Origin: Alnus glutinosa
Lineage: Eukaryota; Streptophyta; Magnoliopsida; Fagales; Betulaceae
Reading direction: 5' to 3'
Length of the DNA: 64,000 bases
NCBI RefSeq assembly: GCF_958979055.1
Contig: NC_084888.1
Coordinates: 34,901,804-34,965,803, forward strand
Program-made: the position numbers and the translations under genes
Notes under the pieces: model-generated
What the model was told of the DNA's origin: nothing
What the model saw: only the letters and a program-made list of their open reading frames with translations
The model's database searches: none
Part shown: positions 25,147-41,835 of the stretch, one piece after another
Position numbering within the stretch: position 1 is the first letter of the stretch
Layout: each line of letters opens with the position of its first letter

Positions 25147-28012
25147 TTATCGCCGCAGATGCCGCTGGAAAACAAAAGGATTAGTTAAACAAATTAGACT
25201 CTTTATCCATTGAAGAAAACGACTTTGCCAACTCTTTTTGTAATAGACCAGCAAACCACTTTGCCAACCACTAGACATGCTTTAATTACATCAACCAAAA
25301 GGTAAATCAGAGGTAATGAGTTTTGCAGAAAGGCTTTTGTTATTCTCATAAGCAATAAGATAATCAAAAGAAAAAAAGGAATAAAACAAGAACATACTCT
25401 TGCTGCATTATTAGCTACTTGTGGCCGTCTATCAGAAATTCTCTCTTGATCTGGTATTAGCTCTGGACTATCATGCTTATAAAATGCCTGTAGAGCTCTC
25501 CCAATAAAGGGGCGAACTATATTTACTTCCATCGCAGATAGATTGTTAATCTGCAATTCAAGTTAAAAAGTTTAGGAGCATAAAAATCAAAGAAAATTTG
25601 ATTTTCATCAGAGATATATTCTCACCTTGATTCAACACAAAGTATGATACATTCACAAATACAATTCATTAAAAGTAAATAAAATCACCCATAAGAAAAC
25701 AGAAACATTATCCCAATCCATGCTATAAGTAATGTACAGATATCAGAGAGCAAAATCATTTTACGAGCCCTAATAAAGAGGTATTTTCATCTAGTATCCT
25801 TCAAGTATTCGTCTTACCCATGTGACACATTGTCATGATGGATGTTTCAAGTTAATGTTGTTTACTTAAGATAATTTAGGTATATTGTTTGGTTTCATCA
25901 TAGTTATAAAAGAGAGGGCTGCTTTAGCAAGAGTCTGAAATTTTGATTAATTGCTCAGATTAGTTTATGGGGGAACTATGCAACTAAGCAAATATTTAAG
26001 TTTAAAAAGGTGGAATTACCCAATCAAGATTATCTTTCTATGAGCATTGTTTATGTTATGTACTCAACATCCAGTTCTGTATTGAGAAAGTTAAAAGTGA
26101 GAAAACTTTAACCCTAGTTCTCAAATAGTGAATTTCTTCCCACCACCACCACCATCCCCCCAACCCCTCCCGACATGCACTCATGTTGAACGTTGCCAAA
26201 TCACATAATCTTTACTGTATGACTCAATCTCACATGCATTTTCATTGTGCATATCATATAACAAGAATATTCAAATGTTAGATGTTTGAAATCATCACTT
26301 TAATAGTTTATGAACTTAAAATGTCAAATATGCAAAGCCAAATTGTTGGAGTGCTTTACATTTAGACATTACCAAGGATCACTATCCTCTCCAACGTCCA
26401 AATTCCAGTTTGTAAAGGGACATCTTCCAGAAATTTGCAACCCATTTCTTTGATATCTCTTAAATTACAAGGCTGCTAATACCACTTTACCGTATACAGC
26501 ATCAATAGATTCATAAAGGGACATAAAAAGCATACCTTCAAAGCAAGTGCACGCTCGTTAAGTGTCTCTAAATTAGTCTCAACTTTATGAAACCTCACAT
26601 CCCTGATATCCTCAATAAGAGACCTCACCTATATAAGAGATCTATTATCAAAGTCTTGAAAAAAGCTCAATGCATATTTAAGCGAGGTTTAGAGAATCTT
26701 AAACTCACCATATACACATCTGGAATGTCATCACGTGCACTGTCATCCACAAAGTTATAGTAGATTTTAGTATCGTTAAGTGGAAAAGACAGAATGTTGT
26801 AGAAACTTCTCAACACTTACTGGTCAAAAAGAAGTCTTGAGACTTCCACATAATGAAACGGAAGTTGTTCAAACACTCGTTGAGAATCCCGTTCTGCTTC
26901 CAAAACCTGAGTCAACTTTTCTAGTCCACAGAAAAGGAAATGATGAGAAACCTTTTCTTATTTTCACTTTAGTATTACAAGAATATAGAATCACCAAGTT
27001 GCAACATTTTATTATTATTATTATTGGTAAGATAAACATGCACCCGGACTTGAATCCCTGACCAAAACCTGTTTCAACATATTTTAGGGAATGGGTAATT
27101 CGTGCGGCCAGTCCAAGATAACCAAGGCCATAGCGCTGACGAAAGAACCACCATTTCAGAAATTTATTTCTTTTCTTTTGGTTTTTGTTAAGTAATTCTT
27201 TGGAAACATATCTAGCTGATCTCCAATACCACCCGTCAAGGGATACACCTCCTATTATGTTGAGCATTTGTTGATTCTAATCATCTCCTAAACAACTAAA
27301 AATGCTGACCATATACATTTTCATTAAAGGTCCATAACTTTTAGATTTGAAAAATTATATATAACGTGACTGATTTGTTTCAAATGTGTACATTATGGTT
27401 TATTTTACATATGTATGTTACACATCCTATTACGTTGAGCATTTTGTTGATTCTATCCTCTCCCGGAGGATTATGCTAACCTCTAAGAATGCAGATTGTA
27501 AACATTTTGATTCGAAAAAGCATATACAATGTGATTAGTTTATTGTGCATGTGTATATCACAGGAGGAATATGTGTGGGAAACAAACAAATAGAAATAGG
27601 CACGCACAAATATAGTAAAAGCTCACCAACTGACATCCACAGTGGAGGTCGAATGGTGCACTTCCCTCTCTTCTTCAAAGCCACCGCTAGCCACAGCGGC
27701 ACCTGTGCTGCTATTTGTGGAAAAAATGGACCATAATCCCCCTGCCATTGCATTAAAAAATAATAAAAAAGAAAAAAAAAAGAAAAAAAAAAAGAAAAAA
27801 AAGAAAAGAAAGATCATATATATTGCATTTGGGACAGAGATAGACAACGGGAGGATAAATGTGGAAAAAAGACGATACACAAATGAAATTGAGAGCGTCC
27901 ATTCTGAGATTGGGGACGATCTCGACCATCTCGTCCTCTGCAATGAACTCGACCTGAGAAACAAACAAGATTTTCCAATCAATCCAAAAACAAATCATAC
28001 TAAATCTCAAAC

Positions 28013-28050
<38 letters not shown>

Positions 28051-28096
28051 CTTCGGCAGAGAAGAGTGATTGGTGGGGATCAGATTGGCCGGCCAT
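25147..28096 (-). CDS. PSF2: DNA replication complex GINS subunit PSF2
   Basis: Eight minus-strand exons: 28096-28049, 27953-27879, 27741-27627, 26920-26821, 26739-26709, 26628-26536, 25550-25398 and 25164-25147, all in phase, 210 residues, the family's normal plant length. PSF2 is part of the GINS tetramer, which joins CDC45 and MCM2-7 as the replicative helicase in the nucleus. Diagnostic blocks: [92 protein letters not shown] and the helix [20 protein letters not shown]. The last exon codes RHLRR and stop, as in other plants. The donor of intron 1 (GTCTCT) lies inside a (CT)n microsatellite, which is unusual; the acceptor and protein match still demand it. A SINE-like repeat sits in intron 3. 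Confidence 0.95.
27006..27165 (-). mobile_element. SINE-like repeat in PSF2 intron 3
   Basis: On the minus strand a box B-like GGGATTCAAGTCC is followed by GGGTGCATGTTTATCTTACC and a TAATAATAATAA tail. This resembles the tail of the SINE at 57259-57375. Box A is not clear. Confidence 0.4.
28017..28046. repeat. (GA)n microsatellite abutting the PSF2 exon 1 donor
   Basis: About 15 GA units on the plus strand. On the coding strand they read as CT repeats that start directly at the splice donor GT after exon 1 (which ends at 28049). Confidence 0.9.
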
Positions 28097-28814
28097 CTCT
28101 GTGGGTTCAAATGGATCTAGGGTTAATGCTCATCCAAGGTCGAACGGGCAATGATGTGATGAAATTGGAGGGAAAATGGCAGGGGAGAGAAAGGCGTTGA
28201 GGGATTATGACTCGGCACTTGTGGAAAGTGGATATGGTGAATTTGAGATATTTGTGACTGAACCGTCTGCCCTACTCACTCTGGTGGCGGGAAATCATGT
28301 TCCTTGGCTAGGAGCGAAATTTTTAATTTTTCCTTTTTTTAAAAAAAAAAAAAAAAAATAGCGAAAGAAAAAGACAATTTTTTTCTTCAAAATGAATTTG
28401 AAAGTCTATGTTAGGAAGCCCACAACGCCCAACCCAACTCTGTTTTGTTTCCTGGATTTATGTTTGGGTCCAACAATTCAAAATCCAGTCATTTCTTTTC
28501 CCAATCCATTCACTTTACCTATATCTATTCTCAATACCTAAATTCAAAAAAAAAAAAAAAAAAAAAATCTATTCTCAATACCCAATTCGCACGCAGAAAG
28601 TTAGAAACCGAGGAGAGAAAACTCGATTATGAAATTAACTATATAAATTATGTTTTATGTTTTCAAAATTATTCAAACATTTTCTTCTTCTTTTTTGCAG
28701 TTTTTGTTTTTTCCTTTTCTGAAATTCTAAATACCAACAAAATAAAAATAAAAATTAAAAAAAATGCAACAGAAATCTTCCAAATGAGCTCATAGATGTC
28801 AATTTGATGCTTTA

Positions 28815-29135
28815 TGATGTGTTTGGGATTGCGATTTCATAGACAATAAGTATAATTTTAAACCAAATCGCATAACATAAATCGTTTGGGAATTGAATTT
28901 TAAAAATTTACGATTTGAAAAATACAAAAAATCTGTTTTTTCAAATCGCAGGTAAGATTATACTTTTTTGAAAACGCATAATTTTAATTTTTAAAGACTA
29001 ATTTGCGATTTTAAAAGTTAAACTGCAATTTTGTCAAATGCTTAACTGGGTTTTAAAAAAAAATTACTCTTTCGCACATTTTAAAATCGTTATTTTAAAT
29101 CGCATTTTTTGAAATCGCAAATCCCAAACAGACCC
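28815..29135. mobile_element. PIF/Harbinger-type MITE, family H2 copy 1
   Basis: A 321-base element whose right end, read in reverse, is GGGTCTGTTTGGG. The left end is TGATGTGTTTGGGATTGCG, and both are followed by GCGATTT blocks. The 3-base repeat TTA lies at each border (28812-28814, 29136-29138), as expected for PIF/Harbinger. The interior repeats ATTTTAAAATCG-type words. A close relative in the opposite orientation starts near 63838. Confidence 0.75.
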
Positions 29136-29761
29136 TTAAAGTTAATGTCCCTTTCTTTCTTTTTCTTTTTTTTTTTTTTTTTTTTTTTCTAAAAATGCAT
29201 GTATAAATCATGTGCTTCAATGACAATGTTAATTTAGTAAATTAAATTTTTTTTTTTTTCAAAAAAAAAAAGAAGAAGAAGAAAAACTCTTTTAGAATAT
29301 AGCTTGGAACATCATCCCCACTAAAATATAATTTATCTCTTTCTTTCTTCTCACTCCCCTGACCTTATTTGTTCCCTGTGCAAAACAGATAAATCTCATC
29401 CTTTCCCTTGGAAAGTCCATTGGAATTCATAAAGAAGATTACCATTTGTTTTACATTTTGGCTTGTGATTTCTTGCGGTTCTTCATAAACAAAGCTCACC
29501 ATGATGAGAGCATCCTTGATCGATGGTCTAACAATCTCTAGGAATGTTAAAAAAAGTCTCCTTGAAACACCATGCATCTTGAGATCAAAGCTTTCCATCA
29601 CTAAAGAAAAATGGTCTCTCATGGGCGGATGCCGCGGATCACTTGGAGATAAATTATGACATTGTCATCTTCGATTCTTTTTAACTTAAACAGTTGTTTG
29701 TTGAAATTTAGAAAGTATAATTATCGAAGTTGTATCTCTCATCAACCTTTCTTGTTACTCA

Positions 29762-29890
29762 ATTTTAGGTGAAGCTCTCGCAGCTTTTCCTGCAACTAGG
29801 CTACCTCTCCCTTCAACTTAATTGTTTCATTTTGGAAGGCAACTCCTTAGCCGTTGCCCTATCTTTACAACAGCCCAACATTGGAAGGAC
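29762..29890 (+). pseudogene. RNase H-like (RVT_3) retroelement remnant
   Basis: Two frames together resemble the RNase H domain of plant non-LTR elements: GEALAAFPATRL in one frame, then LNCFILEGNSLAVALSLQQP in another after a frameshift. It is a short broken fragment with no start or catalytic set. Confidence 0.5.
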
Positions 29891-30015
29891 AAAAGAGGGA
29901 CATTGCAATCCCTTTTGTAATTACGTAAGATACATTGTAAAAATTAATAATTTTAGTGTACATTATAAGTGCAGTAATAGTTTAATGGGTTAAGTGTAGT
30001 TTTTCATAATTTTTA

Positions 30016-30886
30016 GGGTTAAGTACATTTTCTGATTCTTGAGTTTTGAAAACTTTATTATTTACTACTCGAGTTTCAATTTGTATCACAAATAGTACCT
30101 CAATTTTAGGAAAAGACCGAATTAGTATCTCAGTTAAGTTTTTCGTCTAAACTAACAGCCCGACACATGTCAACCGTTAAGGATTGACACGTGTTGTAGT
30201 ATACAAAAATAAAAATAAAAAATCTTTAAAAATTAATTAAAAAATATTAAAAACTTTAAAAAAAGAAAAAAAGAAAAGAAGAGGAGGTGGCTGAGCCACA
30301 TCTTGACTAAAATGGAGGTGGCCGAACCACTCCAATAGCCACAAGGGTAGGTTAACCATCCCCAGGATGGGCGGTCTGAGGGTGGTCGAACTACCCCCAT
30401 AGCCCATGGGAGGGGTGGTTCGGCCACCCCATGGCAGGAAAAAAAAAAAATCAAGGGCTTTGGTTCTTGGTTGTGGCCCAACCATCCCTTGGCCGTCTAA
30501 AGGATTTGCCCATGGAGGTGGCCGAACCACGCATGGCCACCCTAGACCGGTCATGAGGGTGGCTCAGCAACTCCCTTGGCCACCATGAGGGTGCCTGGCC
30601 AAAGGAGCCACCCTCTTCTTTTTCTTTTTCTTTTTTTTTTTATTTTTATTTTTTTTTAAAGTTTTTATAATTTTTTAAATAATTTTTAAAGATTTTTTAT
30701 TTTTGTAATTTTTTATATTGTGAAGGATTGACACGTGGTGGACCGTTAGTTTTTTAACAGAAAACTTGACTGATGTATTAATTTGATCTTTTCTCAAAAC
30801 TGAGGTATCATATGTGATGCGAATTGAAACTCAGGGACTAAAAAATAAAATTTTCAAAACCTAAGGACCAAAAATGTATTTAACCC
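30016..30886. mobile_element. Mutator-type (MULE) non-autonomous element, copy 2
   Basis: 871 bases from GGGTTAAGTACA to TTTAACCC, flanked by the perfect 9-base direct repeat TAATTTTTA (30007-30015 and 30887-30895). The terminal regions are inverted copies (ATCACAAATAGTACC-type, TTGACACGTG). The middle again carries repeated GGTGGCCGAACCAC-type words beside A/T tracts. It is the same family as 19557-20377 by ends and core, with strong divergence between. Confidence 0.88.
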
Positions 30887-31360
30887 TAATTTTTATCGTA
30901 ATGAATATCCTACTCGTTTATTTTTAAAATTTTAAGTCCACATTGGTGTATTTACAAACAAAATTCCATTGCGGTGTAACAATTCTAAATCAATTGATCT
31001 CATTGCAATATTTTTTATTGTGGCAATCGAGATTTATTGTCGTCGTTGTAGGTATGCCTATCAACAATCATTTTTTCGGTCAGCTACAAAAATCATATTT
31101 TTAGTGACCTTTTTATAATTTGGTGGGCAAAAAAATTATTGAACTAGATAATTTATTTGGCTCATTTCTAATTTTTATTTCTTCCCAAGAGAATATGTGT
31201 TTTCTTATTGGGTCTTGTTGCATACGGTGTCGTTCAGAAATAGGCATGACCGCATAAGTGGCCCATAAGAGGGAAAGATTACGTGGGTTAGCCATCCGAT
31301 AATCACCACCCACTTTTGTGACGCAAAAACCTGTGGCAGGAGCCTGGAGCCACAAAACCC

Positions 31361-31534
31361 GTGCACATCATCCTCTTGTTCTCATTTTATTCTCTCAAAA
31401 TTGATGTGGCTTTTAAAATCACCATTGGATCAAAATTCAATGGTAATCTATCATAAATCCAATGGTAATTTTAAGAGCCACATTAATTTTGGGGTGACAA
31501 AAGAAGGACAAGGGGATGATGTGTAGCATTACTC
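31361..31534. mobile_element. Hairpin MITE, family A copy 2
   Basis: The left arm CACATCATCCTCTTG...GATGTGGCTTTTAAAATCACC is mirrored on the right by GGTAATTTTAAGAGCCACAT...CAAGGGGATGATGTG. The centre ATTGGATCAAAATTCAATGG is shared with the copies at 4764 and 55681. It lies about 260 bases before the TPI start codon. Confidence 0.7.
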
Positions 31535-31727
31535 ATCAATTAATTTAATTACCAAAAAAGAAGAAGAAGGGCAATTCACTCCCATTGACCAAACTGCCCA
31601 TCTCCGTGATGGTAGCCAATAGATGCCAGATGCTTGGAGCATATTCCACGTATGAGTATGTAACGGTAATTCACTTCTACTGTGATCCACATATAGGTTG
31701 TTCCCAATAATAATCCTAAAAAACACA

Positions 31728-31735
31728 TATAAATA
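31728..31735 (+). promoter_or_regulatory. TATA box of the TPI gene
   Basis: TATAAATA, 57 bases ahead of the first exon ATG at 31792. A CCAAT motif lies about 25 bases further upstream (near 31704). Confidence 0.55.
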
Positions 31736-31791
31736 TACTCGCTCACCAAAACCAGAAGCTCACTCTCTGCGAATTGCGATCGTCGTGAAAC

Positions 31792-36866
<5,075 letters not shown>

Positions 36867-36991
36867 TGAGATCCTCAAGCTTCGTATGGGGACCTATTGA
36901 ATCCGTGCAATACAAAATAAGAATTACTTTTTTGAGAGAGTAAGTTCCGTTTTGTGTTCAAATCAGCATCTCAGACTGGCTGTTGTGTATG

Positions 36992-36997
36992 AATAAA
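36992..36997 (+). terminator. Poly(A) signal of TPI
   Basis: AATAAA about 148 bases after the stop codon, a plausible near-upstream element for 3' end formation. Confidence 0.45.
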
Positions 36998-37317
36998 GAT
37001 GATGACCAAGTATCAACATCATTATGCCTCTAACAAATCCTGTTTATTACTTCCAGTAACTTCATTCCCTACATGCTTTTGTGTGTTTTGGGTTGCATGC
37101 TTGTGTCTGAATCTCTGTGGAAAGGATTGATATCGTGGACTACTGGAAGGTTAAAATCTTATGAAGTTCTTACCCATTCAACTTTTGCCAGAAGCAAATG
37201 TTGCCTCTAAACTACCATTTTAGATTCCCCCTTCCCCTAGAGCATAAGAATTACTACAGTTATATAAACTTCATATATATATCTTTTGGAGTGAGAGATC
37301 AATTTTGTCATCCTTCT

Positions 37318-37640
37318 AGAAATGGCTCCACATATTATGAATAAACTTCTGTACAGAGAAGGTTGGTTTGGTAAAGCAGTTTCCTCTTTGCTGTGGATTA
37401 TGTTAAGTCATTATCAGTTGTTTAAAGTATTATAACATCTGGTCGTTATTGCGATACCACCGGTATGGACTTTTGAGAGTAAAATGCCTATCAACTTCTA
37501 GGTGGCCTTCCATTTAAACCCAAGCCCACGGGTTGTGGTCATCGCAAGCAGGGTATGGTCGGTAAAGTTGCATTGTTGGAACATGTGAACTTTGAACTGT
37601 TTCAATTATCTCCTTACCAAAATAAAAATTGTCTTCGTTG
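37318..37640 (+). repeat. Local duplication, unit 1
   Basis: Shares ordered blocks with 39039-39340: AGAAATGGCTCC, TTTGGTAAAGCAGTT, TTGCTGTGGATTA, GTTCAAAGTATT-type, GCAAGCAGGGTATGG and AAAAATTGTCTTC. The two copies differ by many substitutions and small indels. Confidence 0.75.
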
Positions 37641-38204
37641 TGGAAAAAATAAGGAGCATCCTTCTCAAAGTAATGTAACCGTATTTATTAGCTAGTATTT
37701 TTCCTTTTATATGAGAAAAACAGGAATATTTTCCTTAAAGCTTGTAAGGGGTCATCTATAAGAATTAAGAACCCCTAGAATTATTGAATAAGAGCATGAT
37801 ACAATTTCTTTAGCTTATTTCATCTTTGTATGAAATTTAAGAGGTTATGGCTCCTTTGAAGCAGTCACCATTTTCAACGTTGCCTACTCTAACCTATCTC
37901 AAAATTATGTCCTATATCCTCTAACACCACCTGTTTATACCAACATAAAACATCTTTTTCTCATATATGTGCAATATTTCAATATTGCGACCCCTTAAAG
38001 TTGGGCTCGGTTGGTTGATTGTGGGTTGTGATTGAATTTTAGGATTGGAAGAATTATGAGCACCACCTTACTCAAGGTTGGGTACAATAATTTTCACTCT
38101 TGTGAAATTATTCTGTACTTTATGCCAAATGTAAAATGAATGCTTTTTTCTGCCACAGCAAGTATTAAACACCCCCCCCCCCCCCCCCAAAAAAAAAAAA
38201 AATG

Positions 38205-38640
38205 GAACAATCAAAGTAAATTAGGATGCAGCAATAGACAAGAAATTGGGCCGAATTGGGCTCGGGACAATTGCTTGGCAGCTCTATATGCCGTAATATT
38301 TAGTAAGGAAATGGAGATATTTGACATTATTTTTGAAGGTGATGCTAAGTTGTTGTCGATGATATCAATTTAGAAAGCCAAATCCTCAATAGATTTGAGG
38401 ACTTCATCAAGGGTATCATATCATAATTGGGTTCTTTGAGGTCTTCTCATGTTGATCATGTGCAGAGAGAAGTAAACTCAGCAGCTCATTGTTTAGCACG
38501 AGCGGCTGTAACTCCTGTCACAGATACCATATGATTGGAAGAAATTCCACCAATCATCTCTAACATTGTTCATAGGAAATCTATTGTTCCTCATTGTTGA
38601 CCTTTTTGGTCTTTTTCTTTTATCAATAAGATTATAAATT
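38205..38640 (+). pseudogene. RNase H-type (RVT_3) end of a non-LTR retroelement, broken
   Basis: AALYAVIFSKEMEIFDIIFEGDAKLL, read in parts, matches the RNase H core of plant LINE-like elements. It is followed after stops and a frameshift by REVNSAAHCLARAAVTP, EEIPPIISNIVHRKS and an L1-like 3' end (TTTATCAATAAGATTATAAATTGTTTC). It begins just after a poly(C)/poly(A) tract. It cannot make a working protein. Confidence 0.7.
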
Positions 38641-39038
38641 GTTTCAAAAAATAAAAAATAAAAATTGATACAAGAACATGGGGATTGGCTTGCGCAACTA
38701 CTTTTTTCTATTTGAGCTAAGTAGGAGTGTCAATTTATATTTGCGTGTCGGATTTGAGTCGTGTCGATGTATGAGTATATGACTTTATAGGTTCATTATA
38801 ATTCGACTCATTTAATTAAACAAGTCAAACCATTCAACTTTAACCAGTTAATTTTGTGTTAATTTCATGTCAGGTTAAAAGGTCGTGTCAAAAATTATCG
38901 ATGATAATGTAAAGTTAGACTTAGTTCAATCACACTTGTATGAAAACTTGGGCCACATGCAAGTGGACCACATGTGGCCCAAGTGGTGGATGTTTGAAAA
39001 ATGCAATACTCTAGAATTTCCGGAATTATTCATCAGAA

Positions 39039-39340
39039 AGAAATGGCTCCGCATATTATGTAACGACTTCTTCACAAAGAAGTTTAGTTTGGTAAAGCAG
39101 TTCCCTTTTTTGCTGTGGATTACGTCAAGCCGTCATATCAGTTGTTCAAAGTATTGCCCGTTTTGTAAAATCTGGTCTTTAATTCTGATGCCACCAATAT
39201 GGACTTCGACAACAGAAGTGGCTGTCAACTTCGAGCTGCCCTTGGATCATGGTCATTGCAAGCAGGGTATGGGAACCAAAATTGCACTATTTCAATTGTA
39301 TCCTACCAACCTAAAAAAATTAAAAATTGTCTTCATTTTT
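39039..39340 (+). repeat. Local duplication, unit 2
   Basis: Second copy of the block at 37318-37640, in the same orientation about 1.7 kb away. The RNase H-type remnant lies between the two. Confidence 0.75.
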
Positions 39341-39477
39341 GGTTTGACATGATCTGGCAGGGTTGGGTTTTTTACTTCTGAATTAAAAGCCTCTTTTCAC
39401 GAATGCTAGAGTTTTTTTTAGTATTCTTCTTGTGTTCATTTGAAATAACATAAGTATAGTAAAAAAAAATTAAGTCT

Positions 39478-39912
39478 TTTTTTTTTTTTTTTTTTTCAAA
39501 AAATAAAAGGGTGAAAAATCGAAACCCCACAATGGCTCCGGGGGTGGTCGCACCACCCCCGGGGCGATTTGGGGGTGGCCAGAGTCACACAGGGGTGGCT
39601 GCGTCACTCGAGGGTGGACGCGGCCACCCCGGGTATATTTCGTGGGTGGCCGACCACCAATTATGGTGGTCGGCCACCCTATAGTTTTCAATTTTATTTA
39701 GTTTTTAAATTTTTTAATTTAAGTTTTTAATTTTATTATTTTTAAAATGTGGGGATTTTTTTATTAATTTTGATTGTATTCTAGTTAATGTATATTAGTT
39801 GTTACCAAACTAAAGATTAAGAATAACCATTCCATTTTATCAGCTTTTATTCCTAGGAATAGCTATTCATTTTCTTAATGGAATAGTCATTCCGCAAACC
39901 AAACGAGGCATA
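39478..39912. mobile_element. Truncated PIF/Harbinger-like element, family H1
   Basis: The right end GGAATAGTCATTCC..CAAACCAAACGAGGC is the inverse of the left end of the complete element at 54235. The GC-rich interior repeats GGGGTGG and CGACCACC words. No left inverted repeat or TTA partner was found, so it looks 5'-truncated or rearranged. Confidence 0.55.
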
Positions 39913-40030
39913 AGTGCACACCAGGTGCACACCCCACCTTCACATTGGGTGGGGCCCGCATGTGAAAGGGGGTGTGCACTTGGTATTTTTCTAACATCCC
40001 TCTTATTAATATATGTATATATCTAAAGAT

Positions 40031-40213
40031 GAGTAATGATTGAATACCACCCAAAGATACAACTTTTCACCACCTTGCCTATATGGCAAGGTGGTCCCCT
40101 ACCTTAATTTATTTTTACAAAATAAAAAAACTCAAAAAGTAGTGGGGGACCACCTTGCCACATAGGTAAGGTGGTGAAAAGTTGTATCTTTAGGTGGTAT
40201 TCAATCATTACTC
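40031..40213. mobile_element. Foldback MITE with 10-bp duplication
   Basis: A 183-base hairpin. GAGTAATGATTGAATACCAC, AAGATACAACTTTTCACCAC and GGCAAGGTGGTCCCC all reappear inverted on the right arm. Flanked by the perfect repeat ATCTAAAGAT (40021-40030 and 40214-40223). The duplication length suggests a Mutator-like origin. Confidence 0.85.
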
Positions 40214-41267
40214 ATCTAAAGATTTGTTGTGATTGTTACATTAGCATTGTGAAAAAAAAAATTGTAGGATTAAAATTTTGTATATAGCATTTCTCTTAGA
40301 AAAATTACATGAGCATGACATTACTATTAAGAATAATGTTAGAAACCACATTTTTATTTCACATCTATTCTACAATGCTGATGTGATAATCTCAACCAAC
40401 TATAAAATCAATCATTAATTATTTTTATAAAAAAAAATAAAATCCCAAGTAAATTGGAACGAACACGTCATCATTTGACATACAAATATGGTTTATTTTA
40501 TAATTCAAAAAAAAAAAAAAAAAAAAAAACAAAAACAAATTTGTTTATAGTATTCCTATACTCCCAAACACCAATGTCGAATACATCTAATAATTGCGAG
40601 TGTGAAATGATTCTTTACTACACGTCATATATTCCTAATAACTGTTGGCCCTCTCAATCTTAATGTTTGTCGGACTTGCTTCCGAGTACTTCAATAATAT
40701 AACACTGACCTAAATAATAATAATAATAACAACACTGGGATTGGCTTACGTCATGCCTTGCGCAATTAACTCTTTTTTTTTGGGGGGGTGGGGGGGTAGG
40801 TAAGCAACGCTTGCCGAATTGCATTTACAGGATAACTTGCCGCACAGACTAGTCGCCAATGTTTGAAAAATACAGTGCTTGAAAATTCGGGAACGGCGGT
40901 ATCTCATTGACAAATGAGTCAGGGTGAAACCGGTTATGGTAGTTGATTATCCGCTAAAATCAGTAATCAGAATTTAGTTGTTGGTAGGCTAAAATTGTCA
41001 ACCGGCTCTAGTAATTAATTAGTTGTTTAACTGATTTTTTAATAATCAGTGATTATTGGTTGGTACTCAGTTATCTAGACTAGTAATTAAAATTTTAAAA
41101 AATTTGGTTTTTTGGACTTAATTCGAGTATTAAGCCTATTTTTCTGGCTTAATTTATATGTTTTTAGCCCTTAAAAAAAATTCAACTTTTTTGAACCAAT
41201 ATGTTGGCCCAAGTTAAAATGGACGTGAAAGTGTAAAATTCTAAATTTTATTATTTTTATTTTTTAA

Positions 41268-41270
<3 letters not shown>

Positions 41271-41322
<52 letters not shown>

Positions 41323-41330
41323 TACACATA
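41271..41330. repeat. (AT)n(AC)n compound microsatellite
   Basis: About 35 bases of alternating AT followed by AC repeats interrupted by CATAC. Confidence 0.9.
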
Positions 41331-41835
41331 CATCCGGTTACATGTTATAACCGGTTTTAATATTTTTTAAAATCGATGACCGCTCCGGTAGAGCTGATTA
41401 TCAGTTATTTTCAACCGAATTTCAAATTAATTGGCCAATTACTCCAATTATCGATCAATTATAACCGGCCAACTTTACACCAACAAGAACAGTCATGATA
41501 AGTGAAGTTGAGAATCTGTGATGGCATGTGAGGATGGAAAAGGGACACTATTATTTGGTGAAAGGTAAACCACTTTACCGGAAGAGACTAATTATATATT
41601 TATATAAACAACAAAGCAGGAGCCGTGCGTGATTCTATGGTCAAAGGTAAAGACTATTGTAAGTTTGATCATTGTCTTGTTAGAATCTTCTGCCAATGTA
41701 TATTTGGTCTATAGAATGATTGATTGACATGTGCGGATTATTTTTATTAATTATAGAGGATGATATGTATAGAGAGTTTATTTTTGTGGTTTTTAAAATA
41801 GGTTATTCTCACATGAATTTTATATATATTTTAAA

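Larger units (their letters stand above)
28097..31791. other. Intergenic between PSF2 and TPI (divergent genes)
   Basis: Holds a PIF/Harbinger-type element (28815-29135), an RNase H-like remnant (29762-29890), a Mutator-type element (30016-30886) and a hairpin MITE (31361-31534). The 28176-28361 frame next to the PSF2 start looks like low-information sequence ending in an A run and is not called. Confidence 0.6.

Noticed and set aside
27642..28154. Plus-strand frame of 170 codons with a long Lys run and an Arg-Glu run
   Set aside because: It is made by the A tract and GA microsatellite, and is antisense to PSF2 exons 1-3.
29365..29622. Minus-strand open frame of 85 codons
   Set aside because: Looks somewhat protein-like but I cannot assign a family; too short and isolated to claim.
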